64,000 bases of DNA, taken from Undibacterium paludis (GTDB lineage Bacteria; Pseudomonadota; Gammaproteobacteria; Burkholderiales; Burkholderiaceae_D). The notes beneath the pieces were generated by a model that was given only the letters and a program-made list of their open reading frames with translations, had not been told where the DNA came from and made no database searches. Where the stretch lies: NCBI RefSeq assembly GCF_022568815.1, contig NZ_JAKZHX010000006.1, positions 248,001 through 312,000 of the forward strand. Direction: 5' to 3'. Every line of letters starts with the position of its first letter. Position 1 is the first letter of the stretch. Shown piece after piece: positions 55,473 to 64,000 of this stretch. Both the position numbers and the translations under genes were made by a program.

Positions 55473-55811
55473 TTATACCAGAGACATGGCGCTTAAGGCC
55501 AATGCTGAACTACCATCAGGGTAGAGCGCGTCATAACAACGTGTACAATTGCTGCAAAATAGGTGGGAGCGCCTGACGAACTTGTAGCGCAATATCAATT
55601 GCAGTTGTACGCCACTGCAATAAGGGCAATGCTCGCGCATGCTACCGGCCGAGGGGGCATCCTCTGATTGAAATCCTTCTTCTAACATGACTCCTTCTAT
55701 CACTTCACGTGGATCAAGTTGCACCAGGATAAAATCGGGTGCACGAACATTACGCCTTTCCGAATAATCGTCTTGCTGCTGGGAAATAAGATGGGCACTG
55801 GCTGTCATCAT
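55473..55811 (-). CDS. Unknown protein with C-terminal zinc-ribbon-like Cys pairs
   Basis: A 112-residue orphan I do not recognise. The start is the ATG at 55811, six bases after AGGAG; upstream in-frame ATGs give up to 129 residues. The N-terminal half is polar and acidic (DDYSERRNVRAPDFILVQLDPREV), the C-terminal half has two CxxC pairs (HCPYC and FCSNC) plus an extra Cys in NCTRCYDA, forming a likely zinc ribbon. No signal peptide. Possibly nucleic-acid or protein binding; no firm function. Confidence 0.65.
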   Translation of the reverse strand: MMTASAHLISQQQDDYSERRNVRAPDFILVQLDPREVIEGVMLEEGFQSEDAPSAGSMREHCPYCSGVQLQLILRYKFVRRSHLFCSNCTRCYDALYPDGSSALALSAMSLV

Positions 55812-55937
55812 AACGGGCTCCTGATATGACATTTGCTCCGGCATAGTACGCAATTCAAGCAATTGGTGTGACTATGCAGGGCAGACTTTCAATCTAGTAA
55901 AATTCAGGCATGAAGACAAGGATGACGGGAAGAAAAA

Positions 55938-56237
55938 ATGAGCTCGCAGAATGAATCCTGGACTTTAACAGTGCAGCCGCAGAACTGGCTTTGCGAAGCC
56001 AGTGAGGAGTTCAGCCTGCTGGAGGCTGCCCTGTTCGATGGGGTGCGCATCCCCAATTCCTGCCGCAATGGAACCTGTCGCACCTGTATGTGCAAGCTGC
56101 TGTCCGGCAAGATCACCTACCAGATAGACTGGCCGGGCCTGAGCCTGGAAGAAAAGCAGGATGGCTGGATATTGCCCTGTGTTGCGCGAGCCGGCTCGGA
56201 CGTGGTACTGCATGTGCCTGCGGCGGTCAAGGTTTAG
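55938..56237 (+). CDS. 2Fe-2S ferredoxin-like protein
   Basis: A 99-residue plant-type [2Fe-2S] ferredoxin domain. Cluster ligands are in NSCRNGTCRTCMC, with the last Cys in LPCVARAG. The acidic surface and LLEAALFDGVRIPNS segment are typical. It has no reductase domain fused and is a stand-alone electron carrier. GGAAG precedes the ATG. The gene stops 14 bp before the convergent CapA gene ends. Confidence 0.9.
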   Translation: MSSQNESWTLTVQPQNWLCEASEEFSLLEAALFDGVRIPNSCRNGTCRTCMCKLLSGKITYQIDWPGLSLEEKQDGWILPCVARAGSDVVLHVPAAVKV

Positions 56238-56251
56238 TCATCCGGTTTTAA

Positions 56252-57247
56252 TTACTCACTGTTACGGCATTGACCGAGCTTGCCATCAGAACGGTTCCAG
56301 CACGGCGTGCTGGCATCGGGTACTGGATGTGGCACGCCTTCATCATCAATTTTTGCCAGTCTGGTCGTCCATGCCATGACGCCTTTTCTGTCCAGTTGCA
56401 GACGTATCACCCAGCCACGTGTCTGCGGTTCATTGTCCAGTTCATCCATGACAAAATTGCCTATGCTATAGATAATGGGCTTGCCTTTGTAATTGTCTAC
56501 GTCCTGTATCACATGGGGGTGTCCACCGATGACAGCATCAGCACCGGCATCGATCATGACCCGCGCCAGTTGACGTTGCCTGTCGACGGCGACTTTGTCA
56601 TTTTCCCAGCCCCAGTGCATGAAGGGGATAACCAGGTCTGCCTTGTGTTGTTGACGTGCCTGGCGGATGTCGAGAGCAACCTGTTCATCCTCACTCCAGG
56701 CGACACCTGCGGCCTGTGCTTGCGCTTCAAAGCTGCGCGGCATATATTCGTTGTAACCGAGCAGGGCGATGCGCAAACCTTTCTTTTCGATGATCAACGG
56801 TGTATGAGCTTCGCGCAGATTATTACCACCCCCGAAGTGCAGTATTTTCTGCTGGTCAAGCAGGCCCAGCATTTCCTGGAAAGCGGCACGGCCAAAATCA
56901 CCTGAATGGTTGTTGGCAATCGACACCGCGTCTACGTGCTGCTTTAATGTATCGAGGGTGCGGGGATGGGCGCGGAAGGTAAAGTTCTTGTCAGCTGCTT
57001 CGCCGGTGGTTGCTACCACGCATTCAAGGTTGACAACACGGATATCGGCATTTTTGAATAAAGGTGCAAACGGTGCGAACGGGTCTTTGCCATTGGCAAT
57101 CATTTTGCCAGGTTTACCGTCAAGTACCACATCACCGGCAAACAGGATACTGACACTGCCATCCTGTGCCAGGGCCGCACTTGCAGCTATCGCAGACAAG
57201 GTGAAAGTTGACAATAAGTGATACAGAGTCTGTTTGATGAATTTCAT
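56252..57247 (-). CDS. CapA-family metallophosphatase-like exported protein
   Basis: A 331-residue exported protein of the CapA/PgsA family (poly-gamma-glutamate synthesis type), with a calcineurin-like phosphoesterase fold. Signal peptide ends at AALA; then SILFAGDVVLDG (metal site), VVNLECVV, SIANNHSGDFG (metal His), FMHWGWEND and GGHPHVIQDVD (His pair) are all in place. GAGGT precedes the ATG at 57247, a TTG upstream is rejected. The role in Burkholderiales is unproven. It overlaps the upstream gene by four bases. Confidence 0.88.
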   Translation of the reverse strand: MKFIKQTLYHLLSTFTLSAIAASAALAQDGSVSILFAGDVVLDGKPGKMIANGKDPFAPFAPLFKNADIRVVNLECVVATTGEAADKNFTFRAHPRTLDTLKQHVDAVSIANNHSGDFGRAAFQEMLGLLDQQKILHFGGGNNLREAHTPLIIEKKGLRIALLGYNEYMPRSFEAQAQAAGVAWSEDEQVALDIRQARQQHKADLVIPFMHWGWENDKVAVDRQRQLARVMIDAGADAVIGGHPHVIQDVDNYKGKPIIYSIGNFVMDELDNEPQTRGWVIRLQLDRKGVMAWTTRLAKIDDEGVPHPVPDASTPCWNRSDGKLGQCRNSE

Positions 57248-57681
57248 TGTTGCACCTCTTGTAGGGTGCAACGGTATTGCAGTTCTCGTTCGACCGCACC
57301 GGCGTAGACAGAATTTTGCGGCGTCAGCGGGCTTTCCTGGGGGGATACTTTGAACGGGGGAAGGTAAGTTGCCTGATGTATGGGGATATCACCATGACGT
57401 GTCTGGAAATAGGCATACAGCTTGACATAGTCTATGCTTTGCTCCTTGCCAACCATCACTGCCTTGAACGTAAAACGTTCACCGATGTCGTTTGTTTTCA
57501 CATCGTACGGGTCTTGTACTATCAGGCTCTGGATGGTCTGCACGCTACCCGCATAGCTGACATAGCAACGCAATAGGGGTTTTGCATGACTGGTCGCACT
57601 CAGGCAACTGACCATCAAAAAAACACTACTGATCAATGAAGATACTCGATACGTCTTCCTCGTTCCTGCAAGTGTTTGCAT
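57244..57681 (-). CDS. Small exported protein upstream of CapA
   Basis: A 145-residue exported protein I do not recognise. The N-terminal hydrophobic segment (VSSLISSVFLMVSCLSATSHA) is a signal peptide, with either lipidation at Cys26 (MVSC, poor lipobox) or cleavage after SHA. The mature part is beta-rich with two further Cys (LLRCYVSY and YRCTLQ), likely a disulfide. ATGA overlap with CapA gene implies coupled expression. Function unknown. Confidence 0.6.
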   Translation of the reverse strand: MQTLAGTRKTYRVSSLISSVFLMVSCLSATSHAKPLLRCYVSYAGSVQTIQSLIVQDPYDVKTNDIGERFTFKAVMVGKEQSIDYVKLYAYFQTRHGDIPIHQATYLPPFKVSPQESPLTPQNSVYAGAVERELQYRCTLQEVQQ

Positions 57682-57717
57682 AGATTTACCGATGTCCGTT
57701 TATACGAACAGCGATTA

Positions 57718-59115
57718 TCACAGTATTTGCGCACGTAGGGAAGTCAGAGTTTTACCGTCTATTTTATAGCAGGATAAATGCTCAGGTACTTCACAGCGCC
57801 AATCCAGTTCGCGTTCTATTTGCTGACGCAAGTGGTCAGACGCCGCTGGCTCACCATGTGTGATGAAACTACGTAATGGAGTTTGTTTCAGGTGTTTGAG
57901 CCATCCTAACAACTCCTGGTAGTCCGCATGCGCTGATAAGCCATCTATTTGTACAACTTTGGCACGTACCCTCACATCCTGGCCGTGAATGCGGACTGTG
58001 CTGGCACCATTGAGCAGAGATTCACCTCTTGTACCGCCAGCCTGGTGGCCGCAAAAAACAATGGAATTCCTGTCGTCGGGGGCCATATACTTCATGTGAT
58101 GCAGCACTCGTCCGCCGGTCGCCATGCCACTGGCAGAGATGATCACTTTTGGCCAGCGTTCACCGTTGAGACGCTGCGATTCTTCCGGCGTTTTCACGTA
58201 GGTAGTCATAGCCAACATCCCGGCAATATCTTCAGCTGAAAGTTTTAGTGAATCTGCATAGAGGCTGTAGATGCCTGTAGCACTTTCTGACATGGGGCTG
58301 TCCAGATAAATGGGGCAGTTAGGTATTTGCTTGTTTGTGCGCAATTTATACAGTAAGTACAGCAGGGTTTGCGCGCGCCCGACGGCAAATGACGGTATCA
58401 GGACCGAACCACCGTGTTGTACGGTATTGTTGATGACGTCACGTAATTCGTTTTCGGGAATGTTATTGCTGTGCAGGCGATCCCCGTAAGTTGACTCAAC
58501 AATGAGGTAATCAGTTTCTTCTGCAAATTCTGGCGCCTTCATGATGTAGTCGCGTGGCCGACCTACATCGCCGGAAAACAGCAACCTGGTCTGTTCCATC
58601 TTCAGGGAGATGCTGCAGGAGCCAAGAATATGTCCGTTAGGCACCCATTTTGCATGCACGTCATCAGCTATTGCAATGTTGGTGTGTTCATCTATGTAAT
58701 GAAAATGCTTGAGCGCCTTGTCTACATCTTTGCTGTCATACAAAGGCAGTGCTTGCTCATGTTTGGACAGATGGTGTCGATTCAGGTAGGCTGCCTCTTC
58801 TTCAAACAGATGAGCAGAATCACGCAGCAATAATCTGCATAACGCAAAAGTGGCTTTGCTGCAGTAGATTTTCCCCTTGAATCCCAGTTTGACCAGTAAG
58901 GGTAGGTAACCAGAGTGATCGAGATGGGCGTGGGTTAATAAGACTGCATCAATTTTTGAAGGATCAAAAGGTGGTTCCTCCCAGTTGCGCAAGCGCAATT
59001 GCTTATAGCCCTGAAACAGACCGCAATCCACCAAAATGCTGGTTTGATCAGAAACCAGCAGATAACGTGAACCTGTTACTGTACCGGCAGCTCCCAAGAA
59101 ATGCAGTTTGATCAA
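57718..59115 (-). CDS. Beta-CASP metallo-beta-lactamase ribonuclease
   Basis: A 465-residue MBL-fold RNase of the CPSF73/YSH1-like beta-CASP group. The Zn site is LLTHAHLDHSGYLP (His62, His64, Asp66, His67), followed by the beta-CASP insert (GGSVLIPSFAVGRAQ) and the RMMBL-type end (LSAHADYQELLGWL, FITHGEPAASDHL). Such bacterial proteins cleave RNA but their cellular targets are mostly unknown. The start is TTG, chosen because GGAGGTGTAAC precedes it; no ATG is nearby in frame. Confidence 0.92.
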   Translation of the reverse strand: MIKLHFLGAAGTVTGSRYLLVSDQTSILVDCGLFQGYKQLRLRNWEEPPFDPSKIDAVLLTHAHLDHSGYLPLLVKLGFKGKIYCSKATFALCRLLLRDSAHLFEEEAAYLNRHHLSKHEQALPLYDSKDVDKALKHFHYIDEHTNIAIADDVHAKWVPNGHILGSCSISLKMEQTRLLFSGDVGRPRDYIMKAPEFAEETDYLIVESTYGDRLHSNNIPENELRDVINNTVQHGGSVLIPSFAVGRAQTLLYLLYKLRTNKQIPNCPIYLDSPMSESATGIYSLYADSLKLSAEDIAGMLAMTTYVKTPEESQRLNGERWPKVIISASGMATGGRVLHHMKYMAPDDRNSIVFCGHQAGGTRGESLLNGASTVRIHGQDVRVRAKVVQIDGLSAHADYQELLGWLKHLKQTPLRSFITHGEPAASDHLRQQIERELDWRCEVPEHLSCYKIDGKTLTSLRAQIL

Positions 59116-59267
59116 GTTACACCTCCAGTCAAAGAGTTGTTTTCATCGGTCAGTCTGTCATCGAACTAGCTCCAGAAAACATATATTCAATTGAATACTG
59201 CGGAGATAACTTGGTCAATAACAAATCGACGACTGTTGCCAATTCATTGCAATTTCTTTGTGTTAAC

Positions 59268-61418
59268 TCAATATTGACGGCTGTCTTTTGCAAATTCCAA
59301 GTATCTGTCCGGTAAGGCAAAGCGTTCGCCATAATTGGCTTGCAATTCTGCTGCACGTCTTGCAAATTGCTCTACTCCAACATGATTGACGAATTGCACC
59401 GCACCACCAGTCCAGGCAGGGAAACCAATGCCAAAAATTGATCCAATATTGGCGTCACGACTGGATTCCAATGTACCTTCCTGCATGCAGCGCATGGTTT
59501 CTATGGACTGTATGTAGAGGAACCTGTCCCGCAAGTCGGCGTAGGGCAAGGTAAATCCGGCTTTGCCAAATAATTTCCCCAATTCTGGCCACAGGTATTT
59601 TTTACTTCCATGGATGCCTGCTTCTGCAGGATATTCATAAAATCCTGCACCAGCTGCCTTGCCAGCCCGCTGATGTTGATCAAGCATGACATTGATGACG
59701 GCGGTAGAAGCTGGTTCTTTCCAGCTCAGTCCTTCAGCCTGCATATCAGCCCTGGTCTGCTCTGTCACATGACGTGACAGGCTCAGTGACACCTCATCCT
59801 GCACGGCCAGCGGTCCGACCGGCATACCTACGGACAGCGCTGCATTTTCTATCAGGGCGGCGGGCAGGCCTTCTGCCAGCATGCTCAGGCCTTCATTGAC
59901 AAAGCTGGCGAATACCCGGCTGGTGAAAAATCCGCGTGCATCATTGACGACAATAGGTGTTTTGCCGATTTGCAGTACATAGTCATAGGCGCGGGCCAGC
60001 GTTGCCGCATCAGTTTGCCTGCCCTTGATGATTTCAACCAGTTGCATCTTGTCTACCGGCGAGAAGAAATGCAGGCCGATAAAACGTTCAGGATGGTTGA
60101 CTGCCTTTGCCAGGCCGCTGATGGGCAGGGTGGAGGTATTGCTGGCCATGACGCCGTTGTCTGGCAAATAGCTTTCTGCTTCCTGGTTGACGCTGGCTTT
60201 CAATTCACGGTTCTCAAAGACGGCTTCTATGATCAGGTCGCAACCGGCGAAATCACTGGCTTGCCCGCTGGCCTGTATCAGTGCCAGTTGCGCTTCTGCT
60301 TTTTCGGTAGACAGACGACCTTGTGTAACTTTCTTGTTCAGGATTTGCGCGACACTGGCCTTACCCTGTTCAGCCTTTTCCAGCGTCTGGTCTTTCAAGA
60401 CGGTAGCGATGCCGCGTGCTGCACTGACGTTGGCAATACCGGCTCCCATCATGCCGGCACCTATCACCCCCAGTTTTTTGACGCTTGACTTGGGAATGTC
60501 CTGGGGACGGCTTTTACCGCTACTGATTTCCTGCATCTGGAAGAACAGGGTGCCAGTCATATTCTTGGCAATCTGCCCCGTTGCCAGTTGCGTGAAGTAA
60601 CGACCTTCGATTTTCAAGGCATTGTCGATGTTGACTTGTGCGCCTTCCACCATGGCGGCCAGTATGGCTTCTGGCGCTGGGTAATTGCCGCGGGTCTTTT
60701 CGCGCAGTATGGCAGGCGCCACCATGATCATGGGTAGCAGCTTGGGTGAATTTGTTGCACCGCCAGGCAATTTATAGTCATCCTTGTCCCAGACCTGTTT
60801 TGCTTGCGGGTTGGCTAGTATCCAGATGGCAGCCTGTTGCAGCATGTCTGCCTGATTGTTTGCCAGGGCATGTATCAGACCGGCTTCCAGGGCGGCAGCG
60901 GGGGATACCTGCTTGCCTTCCAATAAGTAAGGCATGGCCTCCTGCAAGCCCAGCAGGCGTACCGTGCGCACCACGCCCCCTGCGCCAGGCAGCAAGCCCA
61001 GCGTCACTTCGGGGAAGCCGATTTTCGACCTGGCTTGATTCAGCGCGATGCGGTAATGACAGGCCAGTGCGAGTTCCAGTCCACCGCCAAGAGCACTGCC
61101 ATTGATGGCGGCAACCACGGGTTTACCCAGTTTTTCCAGCCTGCGCAATATGGCCTTGCTGCGTTCTACCATGTCCAGGCAGGACTGCGCATCTTCGGGA
61201 CGTATCCGTATCAGTTCGCGCAAGTCTCCACCGGCAAAAAAACTGTCTTTGCCCGATGTCAGGATGACGCCGCTGATCTGGTCCTTATCTCTTTCCAGTT
61301 GTGCGACCGCAGCAGCCAGGGCCGAGCGGAATGAGGCATTCATTGTATTGACCGACAGCCCTGGCATGTCTATGGTCAGTGTGACGATGTGTTGTGCATC
61401 TTTGCTGTAGTTGATCAT
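59268..61418 (-). CDS. Multifunctional fatty-acid oxidation protein (FadB/FadJ-type)
   Basis: A 716-residue fusion of enoyl-CoA hydratase (N-terminal ~200; VAAINGSALGGGLELALACHYRIA oxyanion and catalytic Glu region, GFPEVTLGLLPGAGG) and L-3-hydroxyacyl-CoA dehydrogenase (Rossmann GVIGAGMMGAGIANV from ~315, catalytic His in FIGLHFFSPV). C-terminal HCDH repeat follows. Acts in the cytosol on fatty-acyl-CoA intermediates. It is 24 bp after the thiolase gene on the minus strand, forming the beta-oxidation operon. It is FadJ/FadB-like but not assignable to one by eye. Confidence 0.95.
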   Translation of the reverse strand: MINYSKDAQHIVTLTIDMPGLSVNTMNASFRSALAAAVAQLERDKDQISGVILTSGKDSFFAGGDLRELIRIRPEDAQSCLDMVERSKAILRRLEKLGKPVVAAINGSALGGGLELALACHYRIALNQARSKIGFPEVTLGLLPGAGGVVRTVRLLGLQEAMPYLLEGKQVSPAAALEAGLIHALANNQADMLQQAAIWILANPQAKQVWDKDDYKLPGGATNSPKLLPMIMVAPAILREKTRGNYPAPEAILAAMVEGAQVNIDNALKIEGRYFTQLATGQIAKNMTGTLFFQMQEISSGKSRPQDIPKSSVKKLGVIGAGMMGAGIANVSAARGIATVLKDQTLEKAEQGKASVAQILNKKVTQGRLSTEKAEAQLALIQASGQASDFAGCDLIIEAVFENRELKASVNQEAESYLPDNGVMASNTSTLPISGLAKAVNHPERFIGLHFFSPVDKMQLVEIIKGRQTDAATLARAYDYVLQIGKTPIVVNDARGFFTSRVFASFVNEGLSMLAEGLPAALIENAALSVGMPVGPLAVQDEVSLSLSRHVTEQTRADMQAEGLSWKEPASTAVINVMLDQHQRAGKAAGAGFYEYPAEAGIHGSKKYLWPELGKLFGKAGFTLPYADLRDRFLYIQSIETMRCMQEGTLESSRDANIGSIFGIGFPAWTGGAVQFVNHVGVEQFARRAAELQANYGERFALPDRYLEFAKDSRQY

Positions 61419-61442
61419 GGCGTCTGCTTTCGGTGACTGGTT

Positions 61443-62645
61443 TTACACACGTTCTATGATGGTGGCGATACCCATGCCACCACCGACACATAAAGTAATC
61501 AGTCCGCGCTTCAGCTTGCGCGCTTCCAGTTCATCAATCAGATTACCGAGTAACATGCAACCGGTCGCTCCGAGGGGATGGCCAAGCGCGATGGAGCCAC
61601 CGTTGACGTTGACCTTTTCTTCCGGCACCTGCAAGTCCTTCATGAATTTCATGACGACAGCAGCAAAGGCTTCATTGACTTCGAACAGATCAATGTCCCT
61701 GATGGTCAAGCCTGCTTTGCCCAGCGCCTTGATGGTGGCGGGGCCAGGGCCGGTCAGCATGATGGTCGGGTCGGTGCCGGTAACGGCAGAGGCGACTATC
61801 CGTGCACGCGGGTTCAGGCCCAGACGTTTACCCATGGCTTCTGAACCTATCAGGGCCAGGGCGGCGCCATCGACAATGCCGGAAGAGTTACCGGCAGTAT
61901 GCACATGATTGATACGTTCTATCTCTGGGTATTTGCGGAGGGCTACACTGTCAAAACCCATTTTCCCCGGCATTTCAAACGAAGCCTTGAGTGCGGCAAG
62001 TGTTTCCATGCTTGATTGCGGTTTGATGAATTCGTCCTCAGCCAGTATCACCAGGCCATTGATGTCGCGTACCGGGCGCAGCGATGTGAAGCGGCCGCCG
62101 GCACGGGCGGCGGTGGCTTTCTGTTGTGAGCGCAGGGCAAAAGCGTCGACGTCTTCGCGGCTGAAACCTTCCAGTGTGGCAATCAGGTCTGCGCCTATGC
62201 CCTGTGGCAAAAAATCAGTCTGCATGCTGGTTTGCGGGTCTGCTGCCCAGGCGCCGCCATCCGACCCCATGGGCACGCGCGACATCGATTCAACGCCACC
62301 GGCCACGACCAGGTCTTCCCAGCCTGAGCGTACTTTTTGTGCTGCCAGATTGACTGCTTCCAGGCCCGATGCGCAAAAACGGTTAAGCGTGACACCTGCC
62401 ACTTGCCAATCCCATCCGGCGACCAGGGCCGCTGTCTTGGCGATATCTGCCCCCTGATCAGCGATGGGGGTGACACAACCCAGCACTACGTCGTCGACCA
62501 ACGCTGTATCCAGGGACAGGCGTTGTTGCATGTCCTGCATCAGGTCGGACAGCAGGGAAACCGGCTTGACGCTGTGTAGCGATCCATCCTTTTTCCCTTT
62601 ACCGCGCGGTGTGCGCGGGGCATCAAAAAGATAAGCTTCTGTCAT
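61443..62645 (-). CDS. Acetyl-CoA acetyltransferase (3-ketoacyl-CoA thiolase)
   Basis: A 400-residue thiolase that cleaves 3-ketoacyl-CoA to acetyl-CoA in beta-oxidation. Nucleophile Cys91 lies in [11 protein letters not shown]; the His in [14 protein letters not shown] and the Cys in [10 protein letters not shown] complete the site. Length is usual. AGGAG precedes the ATG at 62645. It heads the minus-strand operon thiolase-FadB-like and shares a divergent promoter region with the thioesterase. Confidence 0.95.
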   Translation of the reverse strand: MTEAYLFDAPRTPRGKGKKDGSLHSVKPVSLLSDLMQDMQQRLSLDTALVDDVVLGCVTPIADQGADIAKTAALVAGWDWQVAGVTLNRFCASGLEAVNLAAQKVRSGWEDLVVAGGVESMSRVPMGSDGGAWAADPQTSMQTDFLPQGIGADLIATLEGFSREDVDAFALRSQQKATAARAGGRFTSLRPVRDINGLVILAEDEFIKPQSSMETLAALKASFEMPGKMGFDSVALRKYPEIERINHVHTAGNSSGIVDGAALALIGSEAMGKRLGLNPRARIVASAVTGTDPTIMLTGPGPATIKALGKAGLTIRDIDLFEVNEAFAAVVMKFMKDLQVPEEKVNVNGGSIALGHPLGATGCMLLGNLIDELEARKLKRGLITLCVGGGMGIATIIERV

Positions 62646-62745
62646 TTGATTCTCCTGTGATGCGAGGTGAGTTATCGATGGAAGTTGCGGCAGCCAACAT
62701 GACCAAAATCAGGCATTGCTGAGCCGGGAGTGTATGATGATACAA

Positions 62746-62769
62746 TTAATAAAGCAATTGCTTGATTAA
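62746..62769. promoter_or_regulatory. 24-bp palindrome in the fad divergent region
   Basis: TTAATAAAGC-AATT-GCTTGATTAA: arms match at all but one position per side, centred between the thiolase and thioesterase genes. The form fits a TetR- or MarR-family operator controlling both directions. Confidence 0.65.
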
Positions 62770-62834
62770 ATTAATGTAGCTTTGAAAATAATAGTGAAGC
62801 AGCCTGACGGCTGCAATTTATGTGAATAAAAACC

Positions 62835-63314
62835 ATGACACAAACCATTATCGACAACCCGGAATTTCGGGGTATGCTCAAAATCGTCATTGAAGAAAAG
62901 ATTCCTTTTTGCAACTTGCTGGGCGTCAAGCTGGACAGTTTTGACCCTGATTCGCCCAGCCTTGGTATAGAGATGCGCGAGCAGCTGCTGGGCAATTTCG
63001 CCCAGGGCATGTTGCATGGCGGTGTCATTGCTTCTGTCCTGGATAGCGTGGCTGGGTTTGCCATCCTGCTCAAGATGGCGCAGCAGAGCCCGCAAGACGA
63101 TGTACTCTCGCAGATCAGGGAATTCGGCAAGATGAGTACGATAGATTTACGCATAGACTACCTGCAGCCGGGGCGTGGCAAGTACTTCATTGCCGGTGCT
63201 GAAGTCACCAGGCTGGGCAAGCGCGTGGCCAATGTTCTGATGGATTTGCGCAATGAAAAAGGTGACAGAATTGCGACAGGTGCCGCTGCTTTCATGTTGC
63301 ATGGACGAGCCTGA
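62835..63314 (+). CDS. Acyl-CoA thioesterase (hotdog fold, YigI/PaaI type)
   Basis: A 159-residue hotdog-fold thioesterase. FAQGMLHGGVIASVLDSVAGFAIL carries the family's HGG active-site motif, and STIDLRIDYLQPGRGK matches PaaI/YigI relatives. It hydrolyses acyl-CoA and may drain dead-end intermediates of beta-oxidation. Divergent from the thiolase operon and followed after 69 bp by an enoyl-CoA hydratase on the same strand. Confidence 0.9.
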   Translation: MTQTIIDNPEFRGMLKIVIEEKIPFCNLLGVKLDSFDPDSPSLGIEMREQLLGNFAQGMLHGGVIASVLDSVAGFAILLKMAQQSPQDDVLSQIREFGKMSTIDLRIDYLQPGRGKYFIAGAEVTRLGKRVANVLMDLRNEKGDRIATGAAAFMLHGRA

Positions 63315-63383
63315 TTGCCTTTCTCATTTCTACTGACTAGGATGGTAAGTGTACTGAGCGCCTAAAACCAACAGGAGGATGAC

Positions 63384-64000
63384 ATGAGCATACGTCTGGA
63401 AAAAGCGAATGGCCTGGCAACCATTGTCTTCAATAATCCGAATTGTATGAATGTGATGGGGGCGGCAGAAATACGCCTGCTAAACCGGCTGACTGAGGAG
63501 TTGGCTGAGGATCACTCCGTCCGCGTTGTCATCATCCGTGCTGAAGGCAAGGTGTTTGGCGCCGGAGGTGATATCAGCAGTTTCAGACCTGGCGATCCTG
63601 CTTCCCCAGAGGCAATACGCGAAATCGGGGCCGAATTGAATCAGGCAATCTTGCGCCTGCATAAACTGCCGGCCATCGTCATTGCCTCGGTGCACGGTGC
63701 TGTTGCCGGTGGCAGCATGGGCACCATGAATGCGGCTGACCTGGTCGTGGCCGCCAAAGGAACGCGATTCAACATGGCCTATGCCAAGATAGGCGCCAGT
63801 CCCGACGTCGGTAATACCTGGTTTTTGCCACGACTGGTCGGTAATCGCAAGGCGCTGGAATGGCTGCTGTTTTCAGAAAACTTTGATGCCGATGAAGCAC
63901 TGGCCTTTGGTCTGATCAACCTGGTTGTACCACCAGAGCAGTTGAAAGATGTGACTGAAAAGCTGGCTTTAAGACTGCTACGCGGCCCGCAAGAGACCTA
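63384..64000 (+). CDS. Enoyl-CoA hydratase/isomerase (cut by window edge)
   Basis: The first ~205 residues of an enoyl-CoA hydratase/isomerase-family protein; the frame runs open to the last base. AGGAGGA is ideally placed before the ATG. Oxyanion and substrate-site segments are present: KVFGAGGDISSFRPG, then VIASVHGAVAGGSMGTMNAADLVVAA, and YAKIGASPDVGNTWFLPRLVG. The Glu usually catalytic in hydratases (after the GG segment) is replaced by Asp/Ser-type residues (SPDVGN), so an isomerase or other reaction is possible. Context: the beta-oxidation block. Confidence 0.9.
   Translation, partial: MSIRLEKANGLATIVFNNPNCMNVMGAAEIRLLNRLTEELAEDHSVRVVIIRAEGKVFGAGGDISSFRPGDPASPEAIREIGAELNQAILRLHKLPAIVIASVHGAVAGGSMGTMNAADLVVAAKGTRFNMAYAKIGASPDVGNTWFLPRLVGNRKALEWLLFSENFDADEALAFGLINLVVPPEQLKDVTEKLALRLLRGPQET

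Noticed and set aside
59150-59365. 71-residue minus-strand frame overlapping the end of the FadB-like gene
   Set aside because: No supporting features; the intergenic part is short and AT-rich.
1-64000. CRISPR arrays, insertion sequences, tRNA or rRNA genes, integrases
   Set aside because: I looked for regularly spaced repeats, transposase or integrase motifs and tRNA-like cloverleafs and saw none, but I could not run tRNAscan or a repeat finder.

Overview
The window is a chromosomal segment of a Gram-negative, flagellated, respiratory betaproteobacterium. The closest fit by gene content is Oxalobacteraceae (Undibacterium or Herminiimonas-like): Entner-Doudoroff genes beside pgi and ppc, a PrpR/PrpB/PrpC/AcnD/PrpF/PrpE methylcitrate cluster, many outer-membrane barrels, chemoreceptors and Leu/Ile/Val-type binding proteins. 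The genus is an inference; there is no rRNA or tRNA here to test it. Both ends of the window cut a gene (edd at the left, an enoyl-CoA hydratase at the right). I saw no insertion sequence, phage, CRISPR array or tRNA.

Layout. 1-6.1 kb: central carbon genes edd (partial), eda, pgi and ppc, closed by a bidirectional terminator. 6.1-8.9 kb: two tandem paralogous outer-membrane beta-barrel genes with duplicated promoters, then a binding protein. 9.0-10.9 kb: mobB, a YjfB-like motility protein behind a sigma-28-type promoter, a bacteriohemerythrin, an S4 RNA-binding protein and an unknown gene. 11.1-13.7 kb: a bufferin operon (small Cys-rich exported peptide, DUF692/MNIO enzyme, DUF2063 partner, DoxX membrane protein), a recently recognised ribosomal-peptide system linked to copper. 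13.8-18.2 kb: an RND efflux pair. 18.5-24.0 kb: lipoprotein esterase plus OmpW, a 524-residue unknown protein behind a sigma-28-type promoter, and a Cache chemoreceptor. 24.3-27.7 kb: a Phn-type ABC importer without any phosphonate-degrading genes, possibly for selenate. 27.8-29.8 kb: a coupled CheY-CheC-diguanylate cyclase operon. 29.9-41.1 kb: the methylcitrate cluster with a sigma-54 promoter in front of prpB and two extra genes (a GNAT acyltransferase and an unknown membrane protein). 41.2-50.0 kb: HDOD protein, DUF885 peptidase-like protein, a Ca-binding-loop protein, a chemoreceptor with a CheR/CheB tether, an FAH-family enzyme and a binding protein. 50.0-59.1 kb: a patatin-type Vd autotransporter, a cysB-HAD-methyltransferase overlapping trio, SCP2, zinc-ribbon, ferredoxin, CapA-like and beta-CASP nuclease genes. 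59.3-64 kb: beta-oxidation genes (fadB-like, thiolase, thioesterase, enoyl-CoA hydratase) with a long palindrome in the divergent promoter region.

How the genes fit together. Propionyl-CoA from odd-chain or branched substrates (the beta-oxidation block at the right end) would be consumed by the prp cluster, which PrpR switches on through sigma-54. Several scattered genes (YjfB-like, the 524-residue protein, possibly the Ca-loop protein) appear to share a flagellar sigma-28 promoter type, so they probably belong to the same motility/chemotaxis regulon as the two chemoreceptors and the CheY-CheC-GGDEF operon. The most notable system is the bufferin operon. The less described items are the 524-residue sigma-28-linked protein, the extra prp-cluster genes and the zinc-ribbon orphan.
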